DNA of 33,319 bases from a virus. Shown here piece by piece: positions 1 through 10,376 of this stretch. Position numbers and translations under genes: made by a program. Under the pieces are notes generated by a model. That model was given only the letters and a program-made list of their open reading frames with translations, had not been told where the DNA came from and did not search any database. Position 1 is the first letter of the stretch. Each line of letters starts with the position of its first letter. The stretch is from positions 1 through 33,319 of IMG/VR virus record IMGVR_UViG_3300017752_000073. The stretch is one strand, 5' to 3'.

Positions 1-122
1 ATCCAGATGGTCCAGATGTGCTTACAGTTGTTGCTAGAATTACAGAGGATCCAAGTACTGTTAGTCCTGCTAACGCATTTGAAATAAGTGGCAGACTATC
101 CTGGACTGAATCACAGGCATAA
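1..122 (+). CDS. 3' end of an unidentified phage protein (partial)
   Basis: An open frame enters from the left edge, with the first full codon at position 3, and ends at the TAA at 120-122. The 39 visible residues end in SGRLSWTESQA and carry no motif I recognise. Because it sits directly upstream of the giant tail fibre and faces the same way, it is probably another virion or baseplate component, but that is inference from position only. The start and most of the gene lie outside the window. Confidence 0.6.
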   Translation, partial: PDGPDVLTVVARITEDPSTVSPANAFEISGRLSWTESQA

Positions 123-133
123 TATTCCTATAA

Positions 134-141
134 GATAAATA
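134..141 (+). promoter_or_regulatory. Late promoter (GATAAATA) for the giant tail fibre
   Basis: GATAAATA matches the NATAAATA late motif of marine T4-like phages. In T4 late promoters transcription starts about 6 nt after the last A, which here predicts a start near 147 and a leader of about 70 nt. That is the longest leader in the window. Confidence 0.7.
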
Positions 142-146
142 CTATT

Positions 147-191
147 GCACTATTGCTATAGTGTTTATCTGGGCGTCTTCGGACTTGACCC
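147..191 (+). other. Potential 5' leader stem-loops of the tail-fibre mRNA
   Basis: Positions 148-153 (CACTAT) pair with 158-163 (ATAGTG) across a 4-nt loop. This puts a hairpin at the predicted 5' end of the late transcript. A second element at 175-184 is GTC-TTCG-GAC, a UUCG tetraloop, flanked by GGG (171-173) and CCC (189-191). Together they could stabilise the 10-kb messenger. This is inference from base pairing only. Confidence 0.35.
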
Positions 192-201
192 GTACCTATA
201 T

Positions 202-207
202 AGGAGG
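202..207 (+). promoter_or_regulatory. Strong Shine-Dalgarno site (AGGAGG) of the tail fibre
   Basis: A perfect AGGAGG lies 9 nt before the ATG at 217 and fixes the start of the giant fibre gene. It is the strongest ribosome-binding site seen in the window. Confidence 0.8.
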
Positions 208-216
208 CAAGCCTAA

Positions 217-3200
217 ATGGCTACTAAGTTAAAACATAAACGCAGTTCGATTGCGGGTAATAAACCTGAAATTTCTCAATTAGAATCAGGAGAACTAGCA
301 CTTAATACAGCAGATGGTAAAGTATTTCTTTTACGTGACGACAACACTGTTCAAGATATAACCCAAAGAATTTTTGAAAATGACACAGAAATTAAAGTAA
401 GTGATACTGGAGATAGTTCTGGTAGTATTACTATTAATATAAATGGTGATGAAAAATTTACTGCTACAAATGCAAGTTTTAATTTTAACAATGATGTAGA
501 CATACAAGATGGTCAAAAATTAACATTACGTGAATTAAGTGCTTCCGGTGCGGATGGTATTAGTATTAAGTCACCTGATACATTAGAAGCAGGTTATGAT
601 TTAACATTACCTGGACTAGCAGGTACAGTTGGACAACTTTTACGAACATCCGGTGACGGACAATTAGAATTTGTAGATGCTGACTTCTTTGGCGGCAACG
701 TTATTTACGTTAGTGCTGAAAAAGGTAATGATGCTAACGACGGTGTTAACGCACCTGTCTTAACAGTTAAGAGAGCCTGTCAACTTGCCTCTGCGTTGAT
801 ATATAACGCTGACGGGTCATTAACAAATAAAAGAGTAAACGTAAAAGTTGCAGTTGGCGACTATACAGAACAAAACCCTATTATTGTTCCAGACAACACA
901 GTTATCAAAGGTGACGGTTTACGTGGTTGTATTATTCGTCCTGCCAATGCAGGAGAGGATATGTTGCGTGTGCGTAACGCTTGTTACTTTGGTGAATTTA
1001 CATTCCGTGACGGTGTTGATGCAAACTTTGTTCCTACTATTACAGCAGATTATGCTTGTGCGTTTGATGATCCATCAGACAGTACAGTTGATAGAAATGG
1101 TTACACAAATTTACCAACAAGCCGTCCAACTATTACTACATCACCATACATTCAAAACTGTTCTATTATTTCATTCTTAGGTATGAACGGCGCTAAAATT
1201 GATGGTGCAAAAGTTGCAACACCAAACGTTCCGTTAAACGCTATTGAGGCAGAAAATCCAGTTATTGGTGCTGTACCACAACAAGGTAAATCAATGGTTG
1301 CTAACGCCTTTACAATGCTTAGTTTTGGTGGTACAGGTTGGCGATTATTAAACGATGCGTATGCACAGATTGTGTCTTGCTTTGAAATCTTTATGCTTAA
1401 CGGTGTATATTGTCAATCAGGAGGTTATTGTTCTATTACTAACTCCGCAACAAACTTTGGTTTGTATGCGTTGAGAGCCAGTGGTTATTCTCCAAAAGCG
1501 TTTGAATTTGACAGAGGATATGTTACACAAACAGGTCAATCAGAAGGGCAGCAAACTCTCAAAATTATAGGTATTACTAGAGAAACTCCAGTTGAAGAAT
1601 TTGTGTTACGTTTCCGAGATGCAGATTATAAAATTGCATATGACTTAATTGAAATGGATACTGATACACTTGCTACGGATACTGTTACATGGATTAACAA
1701 TAACATTGCAGCAGCATCTCCAAGTATATTTGCAGGATTTGTATATAGTGAATCAGATGCATTTAATGATATACAAACATTAGGTGATGCAATTAGATAC
1801 GATGCATTGTTCAATGCAAACTATAGAACAATAAATGCAGCATTAGCAATGTTGAGAGGATCTGAACCGTCATTGCTAGGTTCAAATGTTACTGTTACTG
1901 TTGATGTTTTAACACAAGCAAAAGGATTCTTTTCAGGACGATTAACAGATGCTACAGCAATTAGCAGATCAAATGACTTATGGGATGAAGTTATAGATAT
2001 TGTAACTAATGGTGATGCAGATACAGTAGCAGGTGATGGTACAGCAGATGCTTACTCTATACCAGATCCAACTGGTTATAATTCAACATACCTAGTAGGT
2101 TATGGCGATGCTAGAGCGCAAATTATTGCAAACACTAATTTTATAAAAGAAGAAATGATTGCCTGGACTGCTGAACAAGTAGCAAACCAAACAGCACCGT
2201 TTACGGCTGCATATAGTTATGATGCTTCTATATTAGAGAAAGAAATGACGTATGTAATAAATGCGTTACGTTATGACTTAACATACGGCGGCAATGCAGA
2301 AATAATTAATGCTGCAAAGGCTTATTTTACAACAGAAAATTTAGATACCGCTGCACAAAAATTAGGGCATATTGCAATATTAGATAGATTACAATCTATT
2401 GTTACTGATATTGTACAAGAGAATACGGTTACAAAAACACCGGCAAACTCCACAACTCAAGATACATCAGGTACACCTGCTTCACTAGCAATAGGTACTG
2501 CAACTGGAGCACTTATACAAGTTATCAGTAATTATGTTGATAACGGAGTAAATCCTGCAAAAACATCTCCAAGTTCATCATGGGTAGGTAATGCAACACT
2601 TATAGAACAGTGCTTAGGTACAATGGATGATGCAGAATTAATCCAAGTTGCACAAGAAGTAATAGAATATACAAATAATCAAATACAAACTAACTTATGG
2701 TATAATTTCTCATATGACAATGCAAAATGTTTGCGTGATGCTAAGTTAATTCTTGATGCTGTAAAAAAGGATACTTGGGGAACGGGTAACACATATACAC
2801 GTGGCGCAGGATTATCTTATTACTTTAGAAATTTACAAGACAGTTCACAAATAAGTATTGCAGGACAAGAATTACAAACAATTGCTGCAATTGACGAACT
2901 AAAGTCTTTAACAAATACAATGCTATCAAGTTACGGCATCAGTGCTGAGGCTAGAGCATTTGTAGATTCAAGATTTGATGTAGTTACAACAATTATAAAT
3001 GACCCAGATGATTTACCTGATCCACAGGCAGTTAGTTCTGATGGTGATATTACTTCAACATTTAAATCAGGTGAAGTAGCAGTAGACTTTGACGGTAATA
3101 GTGGCGTTAGTGCAGCAACTGATACGTTTGCAATTACAAATCATGGATTTATAAATGCACAAAAAGTTGTTTATAATAATAATTCTAATCCGTCTGTTCC

Positions 3201-6200
3201 AGGTCTAGATCCTGAACAAACTTACTATATTATATTTGTAAACAATAACGAATTTAAACTTGCGTTTGATGAAAGTTTAGAATTTGCAGTTGACGTACTA
3301 GGAACTAGCACAGGAACACATAAATTCTTCACAGGTATTAAAGAATTTTTTGTAGATGAGATTACTGAATCTCACCAAACATATCAAGAACTTACTCTTG
3401 CTGCTGGCGCTGAAACTCAAACATATGTTCCTGGTAGAGCCATTGCAGGTAATGTTGATGGTACAGGAAACTCTGCAATTGTTTACAGTTGGAAGCCAGA
3501 AGAGAGAAAACTTATTGTAAGTATTGAACAAGTTTTAGTTGGTTCGTCTTTACTACGTGTGCAGTTTAATAACACTTCGACTATTGATGAAGATCATGCT
3601 GTATCTCCGGCAACTACAACTGCTATAGATTCTGTAGGACCAATTACAACCCTAGGTACTGCAAACTTTACAATTAGTTCAACAGCAACAGGTGAGCAAT
3701 TAACAGACTTAGTTAATCTTGTTGAAAAACAAATTTGGTTCCACAGACCAAGTATTGTTAACAGTTCGTCACATACTTGGGAATATGCAGGTTCTGGTAC
3801 AGACTATAACGCACTACCACAAAACGGTGGTAACACTAGAACAGAATTTGAACAATATGAAGAATTGCCAGGACGTGTTTACGCTTCAGGTACAAACGAA
3901 CTTGGTGACTTTAAAGTTGGTGACTTTATTACAGCGTTCAACAGAACTGGTAATATTACATTCCAAAACAAAGTTGAAGTTAATGAATTAGATGCATTGA
4001 AACTTAGTGTAAGTGACGTTGCTATTGAAGAAATCTCAGTAAGTGTAAACTTAGGAGATGACGAACTAGGTGGTCCTAGTGATGGAAGATTAAGCACTCA
4101 GTTAGCAATAAGAAGTTTCTTATCTAATAGATTGGGACAATTTATTGATAAAGCAGTTTCAACAAGTGCTGTTCCAGGAGCAATAATTCAACTTAACTCA
4201 AATGGACAAATTAACAGTGAATTGATACCTGCAACTAGATCATTCCTGAATAGTAACGGCCAAGGTTATTTGTCAAGATTAGAAGTTGTAGAAGATATTC
4301 CAGCGCTAGATTTAAGTGCAGGCGACATTGGTACTGAAGAATACGAACAACAAGAATTAGAACTTAGTGGAACTATAAGTTGGTCAGATGGAGATACTAT
4401 TACACAGTCTGGTCGTCCTTTTGCTATAGGATATGCAAAGGGTGATGGGTCAACTACTAATATATTAATTGTTGCCTCTATAGGCGGCGAATGGATTGCA
4501 GGCGACGATAGTGTTGGTTCAGAATGGTTCGCAGGATCTGGATATAACATTTTCATAAATGGTGTAGACTCAGGTGTGCATGTAAATGCATTAGGTGGAA
4601 GTTCTGCACAAACTGATAACTTCTTCTTACGCTCTAGTAACTCTAGCCAGTATTTGGTTTTAGATGTTCCATCAACACCGTCAGTAACAAATGATACACT
4701 GACTAATGTAGAAAGAACAAGTGACGTTTCAACTTACACTACAACGAATGCCCATAATTTTAATGCAGGCGGTAGTGTAAGAGTTATATGTAATGATCCT
4801 ACTTATACAGTATCTAGTAGAATTATTGCAACACCTACAACAACTACCTTCACTGTAGCAAATGAAGGTGCAGATGAATCTAGTAAAGCAGCAACAGGTT
4901 CAGTGCAGACAACACTAACTAGTGCTGACTCTAACTCACAAGGTGCTGTTACTGATTTACGTATGGGTGTATGCTTAAATGTAGATAACACTAACATTAC
5001 ATCAGGATCAGGATATAGTCCAGCATTGGCTACTGAAATTTATAATAGTGTTAGTTTAACAAACGTAAGTGGCTCAGGTACAGGCGCAAAAGCAAACATT
5101 ACAGTAACTTCGGGTGCTGTAACAGATGTTGACTTAGTTAGAGGTGGTACTGGTTATGCAATTGGAGATGTGTTAAGTGCTGCTGACGGAGACATTGGCG
5201 GCGGTGGCGGCGCAGGCTTTGAAATAGAAATACTTTCTATAGAAGACAGATTGTATGTAGATTTGTTAGGTGGCGAACTTTTTGTTGCAAGTGCTTCTAG
5301 TGTAGACTATGCAGAAGATAACAGTGCTGTTGCTAATAAACAAACAATAACCTTAACAGATACAATTGATCATTTATTCCTAGCAGGTACTATAGGCGGT
5401 GGCGGCCAAGTTAACTACACAGACAGCAGAATCACTATTGTAAATCACGGATTGACAGATGGAGATCCTGTATCATACACAACTGAAGGCAATGTTGCAA
5501 TAGGTGGGTTACTAAACGATCAAGTTTATTATGTAAAACGTATTGACTCTGATATTATTGAATTATATGTTGATTATGCACTAATTACACAAAGAACATT
5601 TACAAGTACTCCGGCAAATAACAATCATAGACTTATTAGATATACTGTAAACATTACTGATAATAGTGTTGTTGCTCCGGCACACGGATTTGCAGCAGGT
5701 GATGCGATTAGATTAGAAGGTTCTGATTTACCGCAGATAAACGCAGAAGATACTGATACTGGTGTTAGATTTTTTGTTGGATCTGTTACTACAAACTCCT
5801 TTACACTTCATTCGTTGCGCTCAGATGCAACAGTAAGTATTAATGGATTAGTTACTCAAGCAAAAGATCTTACTGATGTAGGAACTGGAACAGTTGACAT
5901 AATTCCAAATAACTTACGTATAAACGATGTAGTAAACACTTCAAGTAGAATTAAAGATAACTGGAGTTCACTTGCAGTTACTAACATTGATGCTGAAAAT
6001 ATTGTTTCTGGTACTATTAGTCCAACAAGACTTGCATCCTCAGGTGTAGCAAATACAGAAACATTCCTCAGAGGTGATAGTACATATGCTGTAGCAGTTC
6101 AACATTTACTAAAAGCAAACACTGTAGACAATCCTATTACACTAACTGGATTGAATATAGGTGGAGAATTTTACGAAGACGTAAGTGTAGGTATTGCAAA

Positions 6201-9200
6201 TGTTGATTTAGATGCTGGTGCTACTTTTAGTAGTTTAGGTGTATCTAGATTTTTACAATCACAATTTGATGTAAACGCTGATGCAAGTGGAGAAGTGTTT
6301 ATTAAAGACGGAGTAATAGATGCCGGTACACTAGATGGATTAGATAGCAGTTATTTTTTAAATCCAGCAAACTTAACATCTTCAGTTCCAGTTACTAGAG
6401 GTGGTACTGGGTTGTCGAATTATGCAACAGGTGATATGATTTTTGCTTCAAGTCCTGGTACTATTACTACTTTGCCATTAGGTATTCCGGGTGCATTTTT
6501 AAGTGTAAACGAAGACGGTAATGCACCAGAGTGGAACACTAACATCTTTATTGAAGAAGGACTTGACTTAGGTAGTGCAAGTATTACTTCAGACAGTACA
6601 GGAAACGGACAACTTTATCCTGCTAACATTACAAGTTTATATGTTGGCTTAGATGCAGAAAATGTTAAAATAGGTAAGAGAACAACTGAAAGAGATATAA
6701 CAAACTTTGTACAAAGTTTTGAAGCAAACACAACTACAAGTGTAGTTGTTAATCTTTTACAATCTACTAAGAGCACTGCATCAGATACAGTAAACGATAG
6801 TAACTATATTGAACTTAGTAACACAACTGGACTTATTCCAGGAATGGTTGTTACAGGAACAAGCATTGCTGCAAACACATCAATATCAGGCATAAGCGGA
6901 GATTATATCTTTGTTAGTAATAACACAACAGGTACCATTACTTCAGGAGACACATTAACATTTTCATATACTCCACAAGTTTTAGGCATAGAAGCAGGTG
7001 ATAGCGTTACCATTAACAACAGTGTTGTTACTAATTTAGACGGCACTTGGTTTATTAGTGGTGCTACATTTAACGCAACATCGTTTACTGTTAAGGTAGA
7101 CAACAATGTTACTACTTTATCTAGCACTGCACTTGCAGTAGGACTATCTGTTGTAAGAGATAATACAATGGTTATGAAAAATGAAAACATAATCTTTGGT
7201 AGTGCAGAAGCAAGTTCAACACCATTTAATGCTAATTTAAAAGGCGAAAGTGGAATTGGTTCTAACATTGAAGGCGGAGATATTATACTTACTTCAGGAC
7301 TAGGAACAGGTAATGCAGCAGGCGGCGAATTTATTGTAAAAACAGGCGAAGCGTTAGCAACACCTAGTTCGTTACAACACACGCCTACAACTAGACTTAC
7401 AATTACAAATACAGGTATATCAACATTTACTAATACGGTCTATGCTAAAAACTTATTTCCAACAGACGGCGACAATCAAGGCGTAGTTGGTGATGGTGGA
7501 AATACATGGAGTAATGGTAATTTTACTAACTTTGCTGTTAACAGCGTATTAACTGTCCGTGGTGCAATTGACCTTGCAGATAGTGACCAATTACGCCTTG
7601 GATCAAGTGATGATATTAAACTGTATTATGATGGCACTGGAAATGTGTTTAATATAGAATTAGAATCTGCTGCAACAAAATTAAGTGTTACAGATAACGG
7701 TACAGAAAGATTTAGTATTGCAAAAGCAACAGGTAACACTTCAGTTGGTGGTAATTTAACAGTTGTAGGTGACTTAGAAGTACAAGGTACTGAAACAGTA
7801 TTGAATACAGCAACTCTTGCAGTTGAAGATAAAAATATTGAAATTGCAAAAGTTACTACTCCAACTGATACAACAGCAGACGGCGCAGGTATTACAATTA
7901 AAGGTGCAACTGACAAAACAATTACTTGGAGTAATAATGCTGGATATTTCAACATAAATCAAAGTTGGAACTTAACAAGTGGCCTTGAATATTACATTAA
8001 CGATATAAGTGTTTTGAGTGCAACGACACTAGGGGCAAACATTGTTAATTCAAGTTTGACTAGCGTAGGAACTATTGGAAGTGGTACTTGGCAAGGTTCA
8101 ATTATTTCGCCAACATACGGTGGCACAGGTATAAACAATGGTACCAAAACTATCACACTAGGCGGCAACTTTACACATAGTGGTGCTCATACACTTTCAC
8201 TTACAACTACAGGAAACACAGCACTTACACTTCCAACAAGTGGTACAGTTGCAAACAGAGGTAACCTAAGTCAGTTTGCTGCAACTACTAGTTTACAGTT
8301 GAAAGGTGTAATTAGCGATGAAACAGGCGGCGGCGCACTTGTGTTTGCAGAATCGCCTACGTTTGTAACTGATGTAGATTCTGCAGATTCTACATTTGAA
8401 GTGTTCAACACTCCGGCAACAATAGTTGCGTTTAGTGCTGGTACTGATATTGAGATAGGTGCTACTACTGGTACTACAACAGTTAAGAATAATTTAGTTG
8501 CTGATAGTATTTCATTACAAGGTGCTGATTTTAATGATGGTAACATTACTAATGTTGGTAGCATTGGCTTAGATACAATTGTAGCAGATGCTCTTACAAA
8601 CGGTTTTGGCTCCATTAACTTTGCTGCAAGTACACAAGTTAATATTGATAATGTAACAAATGCTACAAGCACAACAACAGGTGCGTTAATTGTAGATGGC
8701 GGCGCTGGATTTGCAAAAGATGTTTGGGCTGCGAATTTTTACGGTAATGGTAGCACATTATCTAATGTAGACAATTATGGTAGTTGGACATTAAAAGAAG
8801 GAAACGGCGAAGAAACTTCAACAGTTGGATCAGGCCAAACTGCGCACTTTGAACAAGGCACAGGTATGCAAGTTGAACTGACTGCTGCAAGACAGTTAAC
8901 ATTTACTAACACTGACCGAGGCTCTTCGCAAAACATCTTTAAAAGCGTTCTTGCTGAACAGAGCGATGGTACAGATATTGGAACAGTTGTTGCTGACACT
9001 AATAGTGATACATTAACAATTAGAGAAAATGGAGGCATGTCTTTAGGAGTAGATGCAACTAATGATATTATAACTATTGGTCATGCAGATACAAGTTCAC
9101 AGACTTCTCTTGCAGTTGACAACACTAATGGAACTGTAATACAAGATCTAAGTGTAACAATTGATACGTATGGACACGTAACAGGATTGTCACAAACTAG

Positions 9201-10290
9201 TGTTAACTTAGATACTCGCTATGTTCTTGAAACTGGTGATACAATGACTGGTATGCTTACTGTTGATATGAATAACAGTAACGAAAAAATACGTATGCAA
9301 GGCGATGCCAACGATAGTCCGTTTATTTCGTTCTACCAAGATAACAGAGCAGGCTTTATACAATATAATCATTCACAGCAATCAATGAGAATTGTTAATG
9401 ATATTAGTGATGAAGAACTACGTATTACCTCAGGCGATAATGGTTTACAGTTTATTAATGGTGGAACAGCATATACAGTTTATCATACTGGTAACTCGTC
9501 GACTCTAGCAACTGTTGCTGGTACAGTAACAAGAGATGAGTATAGAAACTTTGGAACAGTTGCATTTACTAACTCTTCAAACACTGCTAACTTTATAGCA
9601 GAATTAGAATCAAAAGGATTCTTTGATTACAGACATGCTGTATGTAAGAATAGTTGGAGTTATGCTGGTAATAGTGATATTAGTGATACAGGGTTTGGTA
9701 CATTTGAATTAGCAGGTTGTGTAATTGAGACATGGACTGACAACTCAAGCGATACTGTAAGAGGTAATGTTACTGTCCGGGTTACAAGACCAAACACAGG
9801 CGGCGACGGTTCTAGTGTACTTGTTTATAATGACCAAGGTCCATCATATTCGCCGGGGTGGAGAGAAATGGTTTCTACTAGAAGTAGTGTAACTAATATT
9901 ACTGGTGAAATACGTGCTACAGGCGAGATTACAGCATACTATTCAGATGAACGACTAAAAACGTTTACTGGAAAGATCGGAAATGCATTAGATAAAGTTA
10001 AAGCATTGAATGGTTATTTGTATGTTGAAAATGATCATGCAAAAGAATTAGGCTTTGATAACAATATTTCACAAGTTGGTGTTAGTGCGCAGGAAGTAAA
10101 AGATGTGTTGCCTGAGGCAGTAAGTATAGCACCATTTGATATGAATGCTCAAGGTGATAGTAAATCAGGTGAAGATTATCTTACAGTTAAGTACGAACGT
10201 ATGGTACCGTTGTTAATTGAAGCAATTAAAGAGCAACAAAGTGAGATAGATGAACTCAAGGCAATGGTTAAAAAACTTCTCGATAAATAG
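217..10290 (+). CDS. Giant tail-fibre protein with C-terminal S74 intramolecular chaperone
   Basis: This 3357-aa virion fibre very likely mediates host recognition. The first ~40 residues (KHKRSS..GNKP..SQLE.GELALNTADGK) match an N-terminal motif common in marine myophage fibres, probably for attachment to the virion. Residues ~160-430 look like a pectate-lyase-type beta-helix entry (NVIYVSAEKGNDANDG, then Gly/Asn-rich rungs). Residues ~490-930 are richer in predicted helix. The remainder is Ser/Thr/Asn/Gly-rich shaft with GGTG motifs near residues 2060 and 2630 and a TRYVLETGDTMTG segment. The last ~115 residues form a peptidase S74 / endosialidase-type chaperone beginning SDERLK. By family analogy Ser3243 is the self-cleavage residue, and a C-terminal coiled coil follows. 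The start is set by AGGAGG. The last codons GAT AAA TAG also form the next late promoter. The fibre role is secure; the receptor is unknown. Confidence 0.9.
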   Translation: MATKLKHKRSSIAGNKPEISQLESGELALNTADGKVFLLRDDNTVQDITQRIFENDTEIKVSDTGDSSGSITININGDEKFTATNASFNFNNDVDIQDGQKLTLRELSASGADGISIKSPDTLEAGYDLTLPGLAGTVGQLLRTSGDGQLEFVDADFFGGNVIYVSAEKGNDANDGVNAPVLTVKRACQLASALIYNADGSLTNKRVNVKVAVGDYTEQNPIIVPDNTVIKGDGLRGCIIRPANAGEDMLRVRNACYFGEFTFRDGVDANFVPTITADYACAFDDPSDSTVDRNGYTNLPTSRPTITTSPYIQNCSIISFLGMNGAKIDGAKVATPNVPLNAIEAENPVIGAVPQQGKSMVANAFTMLSFGGTGWRLLNDAYAQIVSCFEIFMLNGVYCQSGGYCSITNSATNFGLYALRASGYSPKAFEFDRGYVTQTGQSEGQQTLKIIGITRETPVEEFVLRFRDADYKIAYDLIEMDTDTLATDTVTWINNNIAAASPSIFAGFVYSESDAFNDIQTLGDAIRYDALFNANYRTINAALAMLRGSEPSLLGSNVTVTVDVLTQAKGFFSGRLTDATAISRSNDLWDEVIDIVTNGDADTVAGDGTADAYSIPDPTGYNSTYLVGYGDARAQIIANTNFIKEEMIAWTAEQVANQTAPFTAAYSYDASILEKEMTYVINALRYDLTYGGNAEIINAAKAYFTTENLDTAAQKLGHIAILDRLQSIVTDIVQENTVTKTPANSTTQDTSGTPASLAIGTATGALIQVISNYVDNGVNPAKTSPSSSWVGNATLIEQCLGTMDDAELIQVAQEVIEYTNNQIQTNLWYNFSYDNAKCLRDAKLILDAVKKDTWGTGNTYTRGAGLSYYFRNLQDSSQISIAGQELQTIAAIDELKSLTNTMLSSYGISAEARAFVDSRFDVVTTIINDPDDLPDPQAVSSDGDITSTFKSGEVAVDFDGNSGVSAATDTFAITNHGFINAQKVVYNNNSNPSVPGLDPEQTYYIIFVNNNEFKLAFDESLEFAVDVLGTSTGTHKFFTGIKEFFVDEITESHQTYQELTLAAGAETQTYVPGRAIAGNVDGTGNSAIVYSWKPEERKLIVSIEQVLVGSSLLRVQFNNTSTIDEDHAVSPATTTAIDSVGPITTLGTANFTISSTATGEQLTDLVNLVEKQIWFHRPSIVNSSSHTWEYAGSGTDYNALPQNGGNTRTEFEQYEELPGRVYASGTNELGDFKVGDFITAFNRTGNITFQNKVEVNELDALKLSVSDVAIEEISVSVNLGDDELGGPSDGRLSTQLAIRSFLSNRLGQFIDKAVSTSAVPGAIIQLNSNGQINSELIPATRSFLNSNGQGYLSRLEVVEDIPALDLSAGDIGTEEYEQQELELSGTISWSDGDTITQSGRPFAIGYAKGDGSTTNILIVASIGGEWIAGDDSVGSEWFAGSGYNIFINGVDSGVHVNALGGSSAQTDNFFLRSSNSSQYLVLDVPSTPSVTNDTLTNVERTSDVSTYTTTNAHNFNAGGSVRVICNDPTYTVSSRIIATPTTTTFTVANEGADESSKAATGSVQTTLTSADSNSQGAVTDLRMGVCLNVDNTNITSGSGYSPALATEIYNSVSLTNVSGSGTGAKANITVTSGAVTDVDLVRGGTGYAIGDVLSAADGDIGGGGGAGFEIEILSIEDRLYVDLLGGELFVASASSVDYAEDNSAVANKQTITLTDTIDHLFLAGTIGGGGQVNYTDSRITIVNHGLTDGDPVSYTTEGNVAIGGLLNDQVYYVKRIDSDIIELYVDYALITQRTFTSTPANNNHRLIRYTVNITDNSVVAPAHGFAAGDAIRLEGSDLPQINAEDTDTGVRFFVGSVTTNSFTLHSLRSDATVSINGLVTQAKDLTDVGTGTVDIIPNNLRINDVVNTSSRIKDNWSSLAVTNIDAENIVSGTISPTRLASSGVANTETFLRGDSTYAVAVQHLLKANTVDNPITLTGLNIGGEFYEDVSVGIANVDLDAGATFSSLGVSRFLQSQFDVNADASGEVFIKDGVIDAGTLDGLDSSYFLNPANLTSSVPVTRGGTGLSNYATGDMIFASSPGTITTLPLGIPGAFLSVNEDGNAPEWNTNIFIEEGLDLGSASITSDSTGNGQLYPANITSLYVGLDAENVKIGKRTTERDITNFVQSFEANTTTSVVVNLLQSTKSTASDTVNDSNYIELSNTTGLIPGMVVTGTSIAANTSISGISGDYIFVSNNTTGTITSGDTLTFSYTPQVLGIEAGDSVTINNSVVTNLDGTWFISGATFNATSFTVKVDNNVTTLSSTALAVGLSVVRDNTMVMKNENIIFGSAEASSTPFNANLKGESGIGSNIEGGDIILTSGLGTGNAAGGEFIVKTGEALATPSSLQHTPTTRLTITNTGISTFTNTVYAKNLFPTDGDNQGVVGDGGNTWSNGNFTNFAVNSVLTVRGAIDLADSDQLRLGSSDDIKLYYDGTGNVFNIELESAATKLSVTDNGTERFSIAKATGNTSVGGNLTVVGDLEVQGTETVLNTATLAVEDKNIEIAKVTTPTDTTADGAGITIKGATDKTITWSNNAGYFNINQSWNLTSGLEYYINDISVLSATTLGANIVNSSLTSVGTIGSGTWQGSIISPTYGGTGINNGTKTITLGGNFTHSGAHTLSLTTTGNTALTLPTSGTVANRGNLSQFAATTSLQLKGVISDETGGGALVFAESPTFVTDVDSADSTFEVFNTPATIVAFSAGTDIEIGATTGTTTVKNNLVADSISLQGADFNDGNITNVGSIGLDTIVADALTNGFGSINFAASTQVNIDNVTNATSTTTGALIVDGGAGFAKDVWAANFYGNGSTLSNVDNYGSWTLKEGNGEETSTVGSGQTAHFEQGTGMQVELTAARQLTFTNTDRGSSQNIFKSVLAEQSDGTDIGTVVADTNSDTLTIRENGGMSLGVDATNDIITIGHADTSSQTSLAVDNTNGTVIQDLSVTIDTYGHVTGLSQTSVNLDTRYVLETGDTMTGMLTVDMNNSNEKIRMQGDANDSPFISFYQDNRAGFIQYNHSQQSMRIVNDISDEELRITSGDNGLQFINGGTAYTVYHTGNSSTLATVAGTVTRDEYRNFGTVAFTNSSNTANFIAELESKGFFDYRHAVCKNSWSYAGNSDISDTGFGTFELAGCVIETWTDNSSDTVRGNVTVRVTRPNTGGDGSSVLVYNDQGPSYSPGWREMVSTRSSVTNITGEIRATGEITAYYSDERLKTFTGKIGNALDKVKALNGYLYVENDHAKELGFDNNISQVGVSAQEVKDVLPEAVSIAPFDMNAQGDSKSGEDYLTVKYERMVPLLIEAIKEQQSEIDELKAMVKKLLDK
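10282..10289 (+). promoter_or_regulatory. Late promoter (GATAAATA) overlapping the fibre stop codon
   Basis: The octamer is formed by the fibre's final Asp and Lys codons and the first two bases of its TAG stop. The predicted start near 10295 falls at the base of the 10294-10321 hairpin, so a late transcript would begin with that stem-loop. Confidence 0.55.
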
Positions 10291-10293
10291 TAT

Positions 10294-10321
10294 ATAGGAG
10301 TCGATTTTCTTCGACTCCTAT
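10294..10321 (+). other. Perfect 11-bp stem-loop after the tail-fibre gene
   Basis: ATAGGAGTCGA (10294-10304) pairs without mismatch with TCGACTCCTAT (10311-10321) around the 6-nt loop TTTTCT. No T-tract follows, so it is not a canonical intrinsic terminator. It may act as a 3' end stabiliser or processing site of the fibre message, or as a 5' cap for a transcript from the overlapping late promoter. Confidence 0.6.
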
Positions 10322-10322
10322 C

Positions 10323-10351
10323 TTGACATATATTAAATACCGTGTTATAGT
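10323..10351 (+). promoter_or_regulatory. Near-consensus sigma70-type promoter before the accessory cassette
   Basis: TTGACA (10323-10328) is followed by a 17-nt spacer and TATAGT (10346-10351). The -10 box is preceded by TGT (10343-10345), which makes an extended -10. Transcription would start around 10358, about 20 nt before the first small gene. An ATTAAATA (10332-10339) inside the spacer is a weaker late-motif candidate, so the site could serve both early and late transcription. Confidence 0.6.
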
Positions 10352-10376
10352 AAAAAGTGTAATTTAGGAAGTTTGA

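Noticed and set aside
185-201. TTGACC followed by TATATA upstream of the giant fibre, as a sigma70 promoter
   Set aside because: The spacing between the two hexamers is far too short for sigma70, and a good late octamer is present at 134-141.
848-1180. A 110-codon plus-strand frame in a second reading frame of the fibre gene
   Set aside because: It is fully embedded in the fibre, is Leu/Val/Gln-rich in a way expected of a shifted frame, and has no start signal.
6903-7382. A 159-codon open frame on the minus strand within the giant fibre gene
   Set aside because: It lies wholly inside a strongly supported plus-strand gene with biased Ser/Thr/Asn codons, which leaves few antisense stops. It has no ribosome-binding site, and the predicted protein is low-complexity. 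The same applies to the other antisense frames at 7626-7955, 8271-8672 and 4266-4556.
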